Positions 28,214-37,358 of a stretch of 64,000 nt of DNA are shown in pieces. Within the stretch, counting starts at the first letter, position 1. Each line of letters starts with the position of its first letter. The notes under the pieces were generated by a model, which did no database searches, had not been told where the DNA came from, and saw only the letters and a program-made list of their open reading frames with translations. This DNA comes from Pedococcus dokdonensis (GTDB lineage Bacteria > Actinomycetota > Actinomycetes > Actinomycetales > Dermatophilaceae). A program made the translations under genes and the position numbers. Location: assembly GCF_900104525.1 (NCBI RefSeq), contig NZ_LT629711.1, positions 2,418,001-2,482,000 of the forward strand. Direction: 5' to 3'.

Positions 28214-29770
28214 ATGACCCGGATCGAGCAGCTGCGCTTCCGGCTGCTCGGGTTCCGGCCCACCGACGCCCTCTGGGGGTGGCTCGGCCCGCTCTTCTTC
28301 GCCGTCGTGGGCGGGGTCATGCGGTTCTGGTCGCTGGGGCGGCCGCACCAGCTGGTGTTCGACGAGACGTACTACGTCAAGCAGGGTGTCTCGATGCTCG
28401 AGTACGGCGTCGAGATGCGGGTGCCCGGCACCATCAAGAAGCCCGACGAGCTGTTCACCCAGGGCACGCCCGACGTCTTCGGCACCGAGGGCGACCTCGT
28501 CGTGCACCCGCCCGTCGGCAAGTGGGTCATCGCCGCCGGGGAGCACCTGTTCGGACAGACGTCGTCGTTCGGGTGGCGGTTCTCGGTGTGCGTCCTCGGC
28601 ACGCTGTCGATCCTGATGATCGGCCGCGCCGCCCGCCGCATGTTCGGGTCCTCGTTGCTGGGCACGATCGCTGCCTTCCTCGTCGCCTTTGAGGGCCACC
28701 ACTTCGTCCAGTCGCGCACCGGCCTGCTCGACCTGATCGTGATGTTCTGGGCGCTCCTGGCGTTCTGCGCGCTGCTCATCGACCGCGACCGCTCGCGGGC
28801 GCTGCTGGCCGAGCGCGCCGCCGGACTGTCCGACCACGAGCTCGCCACGCGGCTCGGGCCGTGGCTCGGGGCCAGGCCGTGGCGGTGGGTCGCCGGCATC
28901 AGCCTGGGCCTGTGCGCCGGCACCAAGTGGTCGGGGCTGTTCTTCCTCGTGGCGTTCGGGCTGATGACGGTGTGGTGGGACATGGGCGCCCGCCGTGCCG
29001 TCGGGGTGCGGCACTGGTTCACCTCGGCGATCGTCACCGACGGCCTGTGGGCCGCCCTGGTGATGTGCTCGACGGCCTTCGCGACCTACCTCGCGTCGTG
29101 GGTGGGGTGGTTCCGGTCCACCCTGGGCTACGACCGCACGTGGGGGGCGGTCCACCCGTCCCGCGACACGCCCTGGGTGCCGGACGCGCTGCGCTCGTTG
29201 TGGCACTACCACCAGGAGATCTACACCTTCCACGTCAACCTGCACGACAACCACCCGTACCGCACCAACCCCTGGTCGTGGATCATCCAGGGCCGGCCGA
29301 CCTCCTTCTTCTACGAGGGCCCCAAGCGCGGCGACGGCGGGTGCGCCGTCGCGCAGTGCTCCAAGGCGATCACCTCGATCGGCACGGTCTCGGTCTGGTG
29401 GCTCGGGGCGGCCGCGGTGTTCGTGCTGCTCTACCACTGGCTGTTCAAGCGCGACTGGCGGGCCGGCGGCATCCTGGCCGGTCTGGTCGGTGGCTACCTG
29501 CCGTGGTTCTGGCTCGAGGAGCGCACCATCTACTCCTTCTACACGGTGGCCTTCGAGCCCTGGGTGATCTTCGCCGTGGTGTTCGTCCTCGGCCTGGCCC
29601 TGGGCAAGGGCACCGACTCGTGGCGCCGTCGCGAGCTCGGCCTTCTCGTGGTGGGGTCCTACTGCCTGCTGACGCTGGCGATCTTCGCCTTCTTCTGGCC
29701 GATCTACACCGCTCAGGTGATCCCCCAGAGCCAGTGGTCGCTGCGGATGTGGTTCCCCAGCTGGGTGTGA
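28214..29770 (+). CDS. pmt: Protein O-mannosyltransferase (PMT family, GT39)
   Basis: 518-residue integral membrane enzyme moving mannose from polyprenyl-phosphate-mannose to Ser/Thr of exported proteins. First loop acidic motif VFDETYYVKQG (DE), HPPVGKWVIAAG and EGHHFVQSRTGLLDL are typical, with about ten membrane segments. TACGAT (28201-28206) 7 nt before the ATG makes the mRNA leaderless. Thr/Pro- and Ser-rich exported proteins in this window (1006, 26495, 30112) are plausible substrates by inference. Confidence 0.92.
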   Translation: MTRIEQLRFRLLGFRPTDALWGWLGPLFFAVVGGVMRFWSLGRPHQLVFDETYYVKQGVSMLEYGVEMRVPGTIKKPDELFTQGTPDVFGTEGDLVVHPPVGKWVIAAGEHLFGQTSSFGWRFSVCVLGTLSILMIGRAARRMFGSSLLGTIAAFLVAFEGHHFVQSRTGLLDLIVMFWALLAFCALLIDRDRSRALLAERAAGLSDHELATRLGPWLGARPWRWVAGISLGLCAGTKWSGLFFLVAFGLMTVWWDMGARRAVGVRHWFTSAIVTDGLWAALVMCSTAFATYLASWVGWFRSTLGYDRTWGAVHPSRDTPWVPDALRSLWHYHQEIYTFHVNLHDNHPYRTNPWSWIIQGRPTSFFYEGPKRGDGGCAVAQCSKAITSIGTVSVWWLGAAAVFVLLYHWLFKRDWRAGGILAGLVGGYLPWFWLEERTIYSFYTVAFEPWVIFAVVFVLGLALGKGTDSWRRRELGLLVVGSYCLLTLAIFAFFWPIYTAQVIPQSQWSLRMWFPSWV

Positions 29771-30111
29771 CGCCTCCTCCGGAGCAGTGAGGGCCGGGAT
29801 CAGCCGTTTGGTCAGGAACAGCCACTTTTCCTTACTGTTTCTTTACCCTCTCTTGACCTCCCCTTGTCAGGACAAATGCCCGCAATCGGGACGAATCGAC
29901 GAGGTCGCGATCCTGTCCCTTGGGCCCTTTTGACCGCGTTCAGGGTCCAACGCGCCAATTTACGTTTCGTATACCGTCTCTTTACTATCTCTTGACCATT
30001 ACCACGGCCCCACCCAAACTCCTCGAAGAACGCTCAGGTGGACCGCGATGGACTCGCACCCCACCCCCGGGCGTCACCACATCGGGGCAGTTGAGGGGCA
30101 GGGGCTCTTTC
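29771..30111 (+). promoter_or_regulatory. Long AT-rich upstream region with two OmpR-type boxes
   Basis: 341 nt without a gene, far lower in GC than its surroundings. TTTACC-CTCTC-TTGACC (29842-29858) and TTTACT-ATCTC-TTGACC (29981-29997) are near-identical 17-bp elements 139 nt apart. The same pattern occurs before rpfB (17478) and, less exactly, before the TasA-like operon. They may be regulator sites, -35 regions or both. I saw no classical riboswitch. Confidence 0.6.
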
Positions 30112-31635
30112 ATGAACAGCAAGCGTGTTTCCATCGCGGTCGCCGTCACCGCGATCGGTCTGGCCGTGGCGCCGGGCGTCGCGTTCGCCGCGGACGGCCA
30201 GGTGCCGTGCGGCACCGCCGCAGTGCCGGCCGTCTACTCCACCGTGGTCGTGCCGGGCACCCCGGCCGTGACCCACGAGGAGTCCGAGTGGAGCTTGGTC
30301 TCCCAGGTCGTCGAGAAGAAGTGGCACCGGTGGGTCGTGGACACCCCGGCCCAGCCCGAGGTCATGGGGACCATCCACCACGACGCCGTCTACGAGACGG
30401 TGGTCGTCACGCCGGCCAAGGCCGCCTACGACGAGCCGGTCCTGGTCTCGGACGCCTACGACGAGCCGGTGACCGTCCCGGCGCACGACGCGCAGGAGGT
30501 CGACGTCCCCGAGCACCAGGTGCAGGAGGTCGACGTCCCCGAGCACCAGGTGCAGGAGGTCGACGTCCCCGAGCACCAGGTGCAGGAGGTCGACGTCCCG
30601 GAGCACCAGGTGCAGGAGGTCGACGTCCCCGAGCACCAGGTGCAGGAGCTGGTGACCGCCGCCTACGACGACCCGCCGGTGATGACCTCGCCTGCCGTGT
30701 ACGTGATCGAGTACAAGTTCATCAGCAAGAACGGCGCCGTCCGTTGGGAGTCCGACCCGAACTGGAACGCCAACGGCAACAGCAGCTCCGGCGGCTGGGT
30801 CGGCACGGGCGAGACCCGACAGGGGGCGCTCATCTCCCCGGCCGTCTACGCCCCGGCCGTGCACCACGACGCCGTCTACAAGACCGTCACCGTCCCGGCG
30901 ACCTACAAGACCGTCACCGTCCCGGCGACCTACAAGACCGTCACCGTCCCGGCCACCTACAAGTGGGTCACCGTCCCGGCCACGTACAAGTGGGTCACCG
31001 TCCCGGCGACCTACAAGACCGTGCACTACGACGCCGTCACCACGATCGTCCACCACGACGCCGTCTGGGACACGATCCACCACGACGCCGTCCCGGAGGT
31101 CACGAAGCAGGAGCTGGTCACGGAGGCCTACGACGAGGACGTCGTGGTCACCCCGGCCACGCCCGAAGTGGGGCACTGGGACGAGGCCTGGGGCGTCGAC
31201 TCCCCCGGCGACGACTGGTCCGACACCGGTGAGACCCGCACGGTCGACGGTGACACCCAGCTCGTCTGGGCAGCCGAGTCGCCTGGCCAGTACTGGACCG
31301 CCACCGGCCAGACCCGGACGGTGGAGGACACCCCGGCGGTGCCGGACTCGACCACGCAGGTGCTCGTCACCGAGGCCATCCCGGCAGGTCCCGCCTGCCC
31401 GACGCCCGGGGAGCCCACGACCGGCAACGGTGAAGAGGTCGTCCCCGAGCCCGCCGACCCGGCGTCGGCGGTCCCCGGTGCCGCAGGTCTCGGCAAGCCC
31501 GCTGCGGCAGCCAACCCGACCACCGAGCTCGCCTTCACCGGCTCGGACCCGCGTCTCGCGCTGCTCGGCCTGGGCTTCGTGCTCACCGGGCTCGGCGTCT
31601 CGGCCGGCTACCGCAAGGTGGCTCGCCAGCGCTGA
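30112..31635 (+). CDS. Repeat-rich LAXTG-anchored surface protein
   Basis: 507 residues, not recognised beyond its layout. Signal peptide 1-26 (AFA-A). Tandem unit QEVDVPEHQV x5 (~128-177) and YKTVTVPAT / YKWVTVPAT x5 (~256-300). Short motifs H-H-D-A-V-Y/W recur and flank the repeats, giving a His/Asp/Val-rich, beta-prone body. A Pro/Glu spacer leads to LAFTG near residue 478, a class-E sortase signal, then a membrane helix and YRKVARQR tail. It is probably a wall-anchored fibre or adhesin and perhaps O-mannosylated. The repeat-type His clusters could bind metal; this is untested. Confidence 0.8.
   Translation: MNSKRVSIAVAVTAIGLAVAPGVAFAADGQVPCGTAAVPAVYSTVVVPGTPAVTHEESEWSLVSQVVEKKWHRWVVDTPAQPEVMGTIHHDAVYETVVVTPAKAAYDEPVLVSDAYDEPVTVPAHDAQEVDVPEHQVQEVDVPEHQVQEVDVPEHQVQEVDVPEHQVQEVDVPEHQVQELVTAAYDDPPVMTSPAVYVIEYKFISKNGAVRWESDPNWNANGNSSSGGWVGTGETRQGALISPAVYAPAVHHDAVYKTVTVPATYKTVTVPATYKTVTVPATYKWVTVPATYKWVTVPATYKTVHYDAVTTIVHHDAVWDTIHHDAVPEVTKQELVTEAYDEDVVVTPATPEVGHWDEAWGVDSPGDDWSDTGETRTVDGDTQLVWAAESPGQYWTATGQTRTVEDTPAVPDSTTQVLVTEAIPAGPACPTPGEPTTGNGEEVVPEPADPASAVPGAAGLGKPAAAANPTTELAFTGSDPRLALLGLGFVLTGLGVSAGYRKVARQR
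30493..30642 (+). repeat. Five 30-bp tandem repeats in the surface protein
   Basis: Five consecutive copies of a 30-bp unit encoding QEVDVPEHQV, with a single base difference (position 30600). This near-identity at third positions indicates recent expansion by slippage or recombination. Confidence 0.95.
30877..31011 (+). repeat. Five 27-bp tandem repeats in the surface protein
   Basis: Five copies of a 27-bp unit encoding YK(T/W)VTVPAT: three with Thr, then two with Trp at position 3, followed by a diverged copy. Silent changes are few. Confidence 0.93.
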
Positions 31636-31654
31636 CGTACGACGTGATCGGCGG

Positions 31655-31691
31655 AGGGGTTCGCGGCCCAGGGGGTGGGCCGCGGACCCCT
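31655..31691. terminator. Strong bidirectional terminator
   Basis: AGGGGTTCGCGGCCCA / TGGGCCGCGGACCCCT with a 5-nt G loop and a following TTTC, between the surface protein (+) and aldolase (-). Confidence 0.85.
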
Positions 31692-31724
31692 TTCACGCAG
31701 GCCCGTGACGCTCGGGGTGGGGAC

Positions 31725-32561
31725 TCAGGTCGCGGCGAGCAGGCGCAGCAGCCGGGCGGTCTCGGCCTGCACGGCGGCGCGACCGGCGCCGAGGTACTTG
31801 CGCGTGTCGACCACCGTGGGGTCATCCGCGAGGAAGTCGCGGACTGCGCCGGTGAACGCCGCGTTGAGGTGCGTCGCGATGTTCACCTTGGTCATGCCGT
31901 TGCGAACGGCGGCGACCAGCGAGTCGTCGTCGACGCCGGAGGAGCCGTGCAGCACCAACGGCACCGGTGACACGGCGCGGATGCGCGCGATGAGGTCGAG
32001 GTCGAGGGTGGCCGTCCGGCTCGTCATGGCGTGCGACGACCCGACCGCCACCGCTAGCGCGTCGACCCCGGTCTCGTGGGCGAAGGCCGCCGCGTCGGTC
32101 GGGTCGGTGCGCACCCCGGGGGCGTGCACCCCGTCCTTGCCCCCGATCTCGCCGAGCTCGGCCTCGACGGAGACGCCGAACTCGTGACAGCGCTCCACCA
32201 CCGCTCGAGTGGTCTCGCGGTTGGTCGCGTCGTCGAGCTTCGACCCGTCGAACATGACGGAGGTGAAGCCGAGTGCGACGGCCTCGTCGACCAGGCTCTC
32301 GCTCTCGGCGTGGTCGAGGTGCAGCACGCACCGCGCCGACGAGCGGTTGGCGACGGCCATGGTCGCGAGCGCGACCGGCGCAAGGGCGCCGTGGTAGCGC
32401 ACGGCGTTCTCGCTGATCTGCAGCACCACCGGGAGACCGGTCTCCTCGGCGGCCGCGACCAGCGCCTCGGCGTGCTCGAGCTGGATCACGTTGAAGGCAC
32501 CGACTCCGCGCCCTTCACCCGCGGCGTCGGCGAGCACGTCGGCCAGGTTCACCAGGGTCAT
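31725..32561 (-). CDS. Class II ketose-bisphosphate aldolase (GatY/KbaY-like)
   Basis: 278-residue zinc aldolase splitting tagatose- or fructose-1,6-bisphosphate. MTLVNLADVLADAAGEGRGVGAFNV opens the barrel; zinc ligands lie in LHLDHAES, AELGEIGG and VGSSHAM, and VLHGSSGVDDD binds phosphate. The ATG overlaps the upstream kinase stop (ATGA). The paired sugar-phosphate kinase suggests a short pathway: hexose or hexitol-1/6-phosphate to bisphosphate to triose phosphates. Fructose versus tagatose cannot be decided from sequence. Confidence 0.87.
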   Translation of the reverse strand: MTLVNLADVLADAAGEGRGVGAFNVIQLEHAEALVAAAEETGLPVVLQISENAVRYHGALAPVALATMAVANRSSARCVLHLDHAESESLVDEAVALGFTSVMFDGSKLDDATNRETTRAVVERCHEFGVSVEAELGEIGGKDGVHAPGVRTDPTDAAAFAHETGVDALAVAVGSSHAMTSRTATLDLDLIARIRAVSPVPLVLHGSSGVDDDSLVAAVRNGMTKVNIATHLNAAFTGAVRDFLADDPTVVDTRKYLGAGRAAVQAETARLLRLLAAT

Positions 32562-33484
32562 CTCTCGTCCTCCACCAGGGTCTGCAGCTCGAGTCGGTGG
32601 ACGTCGGACGGGTCCACCTCGCCGGCGACGGGCTGCAGGACAGCCGCCGCGGACCACGCCACAGCATCGCGGACCGCGTCCTCGCGTGGGCGGCCTTCGG
32701 CGAGACCCGCGGCGAGCGCGGCGACCACGGCGTCACCGGCACCGGTCGGGTTCCCGTCCAGCGACACGTGCAGGCGGGCGCGCACGGCGCTTCCGTCGGC
32801 GGCATACCAGGTCAGCCCGTCGGGGCCGGCGGAGACGACCACGTCGCGGGCACCCAGGTCGCGAAGTGCTTGCACCGCAAGCGGAATGTCCTCGACACCG
32901 GTGGTCTCGGTGAGCTCCACGCGGTTGGGCTTGACGAGGTCCGGGCGCTCGGCGAGTCCCAGTCGCAAGGCGTCCCCGTCCGCGTCGAGGACCACGACGG
33001 CGCCCTCGTCGTGGCAGCGCCGGACGAGGGCGGCATACCCGTCCTGCGGACAGCCGGGGGGCAGGCTGCCGGACAGCACGACGACCCTGGCGCCGGACCC
33101 GGTGACGAGCGCGGCGACGTGGTCGAGCAGCCGCTGCCACGCCCCCGGCGACTGGTGTGGCCCCGGCTCGTTGAACACGGTGGCATCACCGTCGGAGGTG
33201 GAGACGACGGTGAGGGTGCGCCGCGACTCGCCATCGGCCGCCGCGAAGTCGTGCCGCAGACCGCGCGCGTCGAGATCGGCCCGGATCCGGGCGCCCGAGG
33301 CGCCACCGGCCAGACCCGTGACGAGGACGTCGCGGCCCATGGTCGCCAGGACGGCGGCGACGTTGACCCCCTTGCCGCCCGCACGTTCGGTGACGGTCCC
33401 GACCCGGTGGCTGGTATGCCGCGTGAGCGCGTCGACCTCGTAGGTCACGTCGAGCGCGGCATTGGGGGTGACGGTGATGATCAC
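32558..33484 (-). CDS. PfkB-family 1-phosphofructokinase / tagatose-6-phosphate kinase
   Basis: 308-residue ribokinase-fold sugar-phosphate kinase. IITVTPNAALDVTYEV, RAGGKGVNVAAVLATMG (PfkB signature 1) and DGNPTGAGDAVVAALAAG (signature 2 with catalytic Asp) are clear. These motifs group it with LacC/FruK rather than ribokinase. It is directly coupled to the class II aldolase (4-nt overlap). No phosphotransferase or transporter gene is linked. Confidence 0.88.
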   Translation of the reverse strand: MIITVTPNAALDVTYEVDALTRHTSHRVGTVTERAGGKGVNVAAVLATMGRDVLVTGLAGGASGARIRADLDARGLRHDFAAADGESRRTLTVVSTSDGDATVFNEPGPHQSPGAWQRLLDHVAALVTGSGARVVVLSGSLPPGCPQDGYAALVRRCHDEGAVVVLDADGDALRLGLAERPDLVKPNRVELTETTGVEDIPLAVQALRDLGARDVVVSAGPDGLTWYAADGSAVRARLHVSLDGNPTGAGDAVVAALAAGLAEGRPREDAVRDAVAWSAAAVLQPVAGEVDPSDVHRLELQTLVEDER

Positions 33485-33612
33485 GCCGGGGCCTCGGCAC
33501 CGGAGGGTGGACGACGGGTCACGACACGCAGCCTAGGGGCGCGGCGTCGCCGACCGCTGGCGGGTCCGTGGACGGGACGCGGTGCTGGCCCGCCCTTCCT
33601 GCACCGCACGAG

Positions 33613-34197
33613 TCAGCGCTGGGCGGGGGCCACCTTGCGCACCATCACGCAGTTGCCCAGACCCTTGGGCCGGTCGTAGGTGAAGCCCTCGCGCTCGTAC
33701 ATCGTGCGGGTGCCGTTGTAGAGGAACGACGAGTTCTTCTTGCGCACCCCACCGGTGTCGTGCGGATAGCCCTCGACCACTCCACCGCCGGCCTGCGCGA
33801 TCAGGTCGACCGCCCCACGCAGGGCGACGGAGGCGAGGCCCTGACCGCGGTGCACCCTCTCGACCTGGATGCAGGTGATCCGGTAGTCGGGCAGCTGCTC
33901 GGCGGTGGCGAGGTACTCCTTGCGGTGGTGGATGCGGGGCAGCTCGTCCGGAGTGCCGTACTCCGCCCAGGCGATGGCCAGGTCGCCGTCGTAGACCAGG
34001 GCCGCGTGCGCGATCCCCTCGTCGACGCGACGCTGCTTGAACGACTTGTTGTCCTCGGTGGTGGTGTCGGGGTCGCGGTCCTCGGGGTGGAACCAGGTGC
34101 ACCAGCAGTTCGCGAACATCCCCTTGTTGCGCTCGACCAGCGCCGCGAAGTCCCCGAACGTCTCGGGCGTCAGCGCGTTGATCGTGTAGTCGGACAT
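33613..34197 (-). CDS. GNAT-family N-acetyltransferase
   Basis: 194 residues. The acetyl-CoA site is ITCIQVERVHRGQGLASVALRGAVD (R/Q-x-x-G-x-G/A). The N-terminus with NCWCTWFHPED (two Cys) and KQRRVDEGIAHAALVYDG is a recurrent actinobacterial subgroup. Substrate is unknown. ATG 34197 is divergent from the DUF1232 gene across a 77-nt gap. Confidence 0.85.
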   Translation of the reverse strand: MSDYTINALTPETFGDFAALVERNKGMFANCWCTWFHPEDRDPDTTTEDNKSFKQRRVDEGIAHAALVYDGDLAIAWAEYGTPDELPRIHHRKEYLATAEQLPDYRITCIQVERVHRGQGLASVALRGAVDLIAQAGGGVVEGYPHDTGGVRKKNSSFLYNGTRTMYEREGFTYDRPKGLGNCVMVRKVAPAQR

Positions 34198-34274
34198 GTC
34201 GGCAACGTACCCGGCATACCGGACGGTCCGCGTCCCCCACCGCGGCTGGCCTGGGACTGGTGGAGACTGGGCGC

Positions 34275-34676
34275 ATGTCCTGGTGGCCCGACACGGTGAT
34301 CGGCGTCGTCGGCGGCGTCGTGGTGCTCTGGGTCGCCCTGGTGGTCGCCCTCTGGCTGAGCAGGCCTGACGAGCTGAGGCTGCGCGAGGCGATCCGCCTG
34401 CTCCCCGACGTGGTGCGACTGTTGAGGCGGATCGCGGCGGACGACTCCCTTCCCCGGGGAGTGCGGGTGCGGCTGTGGCTCCTGCTGGCGTATCTCGCCC
34501 TCCCCCTCGACCTCGTGCCGGACTTCATCCCGGTGATCGGGTGGGCCGACGACGCGGTCGTGGTGGCGCTCGCCCTGCGTTCGGTGACCCGGCGAGCCGG
34601 GCCCGACGCGATCGACCGGCACTGGCCGGGTACCCCCGAAGGACTGGCCGCGGTCCGGAGGCTGGCTCGCGTCTGA
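34275..34676 (+). CDS. DUF1232 membrane protein
   Basis: 133 residues. One N-terminal membrane helix (TVIGVVGGVVVLWVALVVALWL) is followed by a DUF1232 core: RLWLLLAYLALPLDLVPDFIPVIGWADDAVVVALALR, in which PLDLVPDFIPVIGWADD is the family signature. Start ATG 34275 was preferred over GTG 34260. The function of the family is unknown; it ends 41 nt before the transpeptidase gene. Confidence 0.88.
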   Translation: MSWWPDTVIGVVGGVVVLWVALVVALWLSRPDELRLREAIRLLPDVVRLLRRIAADDSLPRGVRVRLWLLLAYLALPLDLVPDFIPVIGWADDAVVVALALRSVTRRAGPDAIDRHWPGTPEGLAAVRRLARV

Positions 34677-34717
34677 AGTGGCACGTGGCGGTGTCGGGCT
34701 CCACCTACGATGGGGTG

Positions 34718-35623
34718 GTGCCTGGGCCTGAGAACTCCGACGCGAGCCGCGCGGGCCGACTCCATCGACAACGCCGATCACGTCGGCTCCGCGGCTCCCT
34801 GCTCGCGGGTCTCCTCACGGTGGCCACTGCGGTGACGTATGCGCTGCACCCGGAGGCCTTCACCCGCCGGGTCGACGCGGCCGTGTCCTTCGTCGCGCCA
34901 CGCACCCCAGCCGCACAGGTGACCGACAGCGCGGACCGAGCCCGGTCGGCCCTCCCGAGCCCGACGGGCGGCCCCTCCACCTCTCCCACTGCCCCTGCGC
35001 CCGACGCCTCGACCACCGGGGCCCCGGCCAACGGGGCCTCGGCCAACGCGAGCCTCCCGCTCGGCGCCGCCATGCTCGCCAAGGTCCCCGCGACGAGCCG
35101 GCAGGTCCTGGTCGTCGAGGGCGCGGGCCCGTCCAGCAGCAAGGCGACGGTCCGCTACTACGAACGACGCGACGGGTGGGTCCAGGTGGCCTCGTGGAAG
35201 GGCCACGTCGGCAAGTCGGGTTGGGCCAGCAAGCACCGAGAGGGCGACCTGAAGACCCCGGTGGGCGTGTTCGGACTCACCGACGCGGGCGGTCGACTGG
35301 CCGACCCGGGAACGAAGCTGTCGTACGACCGGTCGTCCGCGTTCAGGGCTCCGGACGCCGGCCCCGCCTTCGGCGACTCGGCAGCGGACTCCTTCGACTA
35401 CGTCATCGCGATCAACTACAACCGCGTCAAGGGGCGTTCACCCCTCGACTGGGAGCGCCCGGCTGGCGTCGCCCGCGGCGGCGGCATCTGGCTGCACGTC
35501 GACCACGACGGCCCTACGCACGGCTGCGTGACCATCCCCAAGTCCGCGCTCCGCTACCTGCTCGGCCGGCTCCAGCCCAGCCAGAAGCCGGTCGTCGTCA
35601 TGGGTCCGGCGCAGTCGCTCTAG
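34718..35623 (+). CDS. L,D-transpeptidase (YkuD-like), secreted
   Basis: 301 residues. A basic N-terminus precedes a membrane/signal segment (LLAGLLTVATAVTYAL, ~29-44), then a long Ser/Thr/Pro linker (~65-115). The YkuD-type domain runs to the end, with SKHREGDLKTPVGVFGL and catalytic DGPTHGCVTIPKSAL (His and Cys). GCVTI replaces the usual GCIRM, so the site is slightly unusual. It would form 3-3 crosslinks or attach proteins to peptidoglycan. TACGAT lies 6 nt before the GTG (leaderless). Confidence 0.85.
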   Translation: MPGPENSDASRAGRLHRQRRSRRLRGSLLAGLLTVATAVTYALHPEAFTRRVDAAVSFVAPRTPAAQVTDSADRARSALPSPTGGPSTSPTAPAPDASTTGAPANGASANASLPLGAAMLAKVPATSRQVLVVEGAGPSSSKATVRYYERRDGWVQVASWKGHVGKSGWASKHREGDLKTPVGVFGLTDAGGRLADPGTKLSYDRSSAFRAPDAGPAFGDSAADSFDYVIAINYNRVKGRSPLDWERPAGVARGGGIWLHVDHDGPTHGCVTIPKSALRYLLGRLQPSQKPVVVMGPAQSL

Positions 35624-35742
35624 CCCCGCAGCGCGGTCTTGGCGGTACTGGGGCACGCGCGAGGGGGCGGCGTCGGAATGCCAAAGCAGAAACCCCGCCC
35701 GACCGAGCACGTTGGTGCAGGTCAGACGGGGTCCCGATGGGG

Positions 35743-35815
35743 TGGAGCTGAGGGGATTCGAACCCCTGGCCTTCTCATTGCGAACGAGACGCGCTACCAA
35801 CTGCGCCACAGCCCC
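35743..35815 (-). tRNA. tRNA-Ala (anticodon CGC)
   Basis: Acceptor GGGGCTG / CAGCTCC pairing (one wobble), anticodon loop TTCGCAA (anticodon CGC, reads GCG) and T-arm CAGGGGTTCGAATCCCCT give a full cloverleaf. CCA is not encoded. Confidence 0.93.
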
Positions 35816-35884
35816 ATGATGCGGACGAAACAATAACACCAGCACCGGGCCCGACGGAAAACGGCTCCGACGGGCCGAGGGGGC

Positions 35885-36691
35885 TCACGTCAGGTTCGCC
35901 CGCATCACGGTGTGGCCGGTGTTGACCTGCCGGATCTCGACCGAGGCGATCTGCGCCACGGGCAGTGCCGACACCCCGACCGGGTGCATGATCCGGTCCG
36001 GTCGCGCCGTCCAGTCGCGCAGCTCGGTCGCCTTGCCGGACCGGTCCACCACCCAGATCGCGTAGTCGATCCGATAGTCGCCGCCCGACCCGTCGCCGCC
36101 ACCGGTGGGCCGGCTCGTGGGCGAGCCGGTACTGGTCGCACCACCCGTCTGCCGGGCGTACTGGCACTCCACGCGCAGCTCGGTGCCGTTCGCGATCGGC
36201 ACGACGTCGACCACAGCCGTCATCAGCGAGGGCTCGACCGCGGTGAACGCCAACCGCCCCGGCGCGGCGACTGGTCGGGTGCCGGCGCCACCCGCGGTGG
36301 AGGTGATGCCCGGGTCAGGTGACCCGTCGCGCCCGGCCGACGACGCGGCATACCCACCGACGCCTCCGATGAGGAGAGCGGCAGCCGCAGCGGCGACCGG
36401 CACCAGCCAGCGGCGGCGGCGGCGGTCAGCCACGGCATCGTGCGAGGTGGGTAGCACCGGCATCAGCGACGCCGGCGGGTGGAGGTCGGACCCACCATCG
36501 AGGTCCATCGCGAGCACCTCGCCCGGAGGCAGCTGGGCGAGCAGACCCGGCATCCCGGCCAGCTCGGTGACCGCCGCGCGGCACGCGTCGCACTCCGCGA
36601 GGTGGTGTTCGTACTCCCGGCGCTGGTCGGCGGGCAGCGCGCCGAGGACGTAGGCGGCATCCCAGTCGGCGTACTCGTCGATCGTGCTCAT
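35885..36691 (-). CDS. Anti-sigma factor (zinc-binding ZAS domain, RskA type)
   Basis: 268 residues. N-terminal anti-sigma domain with zinc motif HHLAECDACRAAV (HxxxCxxC), a flexible region, one membrane helix (WLVPVAAAAAALLIGGVGGYAA, ~100-121) and an extracytoplasmic beta-rich RskA-like domain. ATG 36691 overlaps the sigma stop (ATGA). It should hold the ECF factor at the membrane until regulated proteolysis. The Gly/Ser-rich loop (~215-230) is longer than usual. Confidence 0.9.
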   Translation of the reverse strand: MSTIDEYADWDAAYVLGALPADQRREYEHHLAECDACRAAVTELAGMPGLLAQLPPGEVLAMDLDGGSDLHPPASLMPVLPTSHDAVADRRRRRWLVPVAAAAAALLIGGVGGYAASSAGRDGSPDPGITSTAGGAGTRPVAAPGRLAFTAVEPSLMTAVVDVVPIANGTELRVECQYARQTGGATSTGSPTSRPTGGGDGSGGDYRIDYAIWVVDRSGKATELRDWTARPDRIMHPVGVSALPVAQIASVEIRQVNTGHTVMRANLT

Positions 36692-37200
36692 GGGCTCGTC
36701 ACCCCCTTCTCCTGAAGCACCAGTCGCAGGCTCCGCAACCCGTAGTGGAGCCGTGACTTCACGGTGCCCTCCGGCACCCTCAGCTCGGCGGCGATCTCGG
36801 CCACCGTCCTCCCTTCGTAGTACGCGGCGGCGATCACCTGGCGGTGTTCTCGCGACACGGACCCCAGCGCATCCGCGATCAGCCACCGGTCGAGCACCTC
36901 GCCGGACCGGTCCGCCACCCCCGCCTCGACGAAGTCGATCCCGGCCACCTCGTGCCGGTTGGCCGCGCTGCGCCACCGGTCGACGACGAGGTTGCGCACC
37001 ACGGTGAACAGCCAGGCGCGGGCCTGCGGCTCGGTGCGGGTGCCGAGGGCCGGGTCACGCCAGGCGCGCAGCAGCGACTCCTGCACGACGTCCTCGGCGA
37101 CCTGCGGGTCACGGGTCAGCCGCAGCGCGAACCGCCACAGCTCCGCAGCGTGGCGGTCGTGCAGCCCCTGCAGGGCAGCCTCCCGCTGGCTCGTCGTCAC
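36688..37200 (-). CDS. ECF RNA polymerase sigma factor
   Basis: 170 residues. Sigma-2 region is RDPQVAEDVVQESLLRAWRD and sigma-4 is VSREHRQVIAAAYYEGRTVAEIAAELRVPEGTVKSRLHYGLRSLRLVLQ. The GTG start at 37200 has AAGGAG 10 nt upstream. With its coupled RskA-type anti-sigma it fits the SigK/SigL group of Actinobacteria. Regulon cannot be read from the window. Confidence 0.93.
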   Translation of the reverse strand: MTTSQREAALQGLHDRHAAELWRFALRLTRDPQVAEDVVQESLLRAWRDPALGTRTEPQARAWLFTVVRNLVVDRWRSAANRHEVAGIDFVEAGVADRSGEVLDRWLIADALGSVSREHRQVIAAAYYEGRTVAEIAAELRVPEGTVKSRLHYGLRSLRLVLQEKGVTSP

Positions 37201-37358
37201 CCACCGCTCCTTCGACCTCGCGCACCGACCTCGGCCGCCGACGCGACCGATCCTCCCCGCTCGGGGAAGGCCCAGTAAAGACGAGGCACGGCGCCGGCGG
37301 GTTCACCGAGCGCGCCGCCCTAGGTGAACCACAGCGGGCTCGGCTACGTTCACCCGGC

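Noticed and set aside
30493-31011. CRISPR-like repeats
   Set aside because: Repeats are in frame, encode peptide units and have no spacers.
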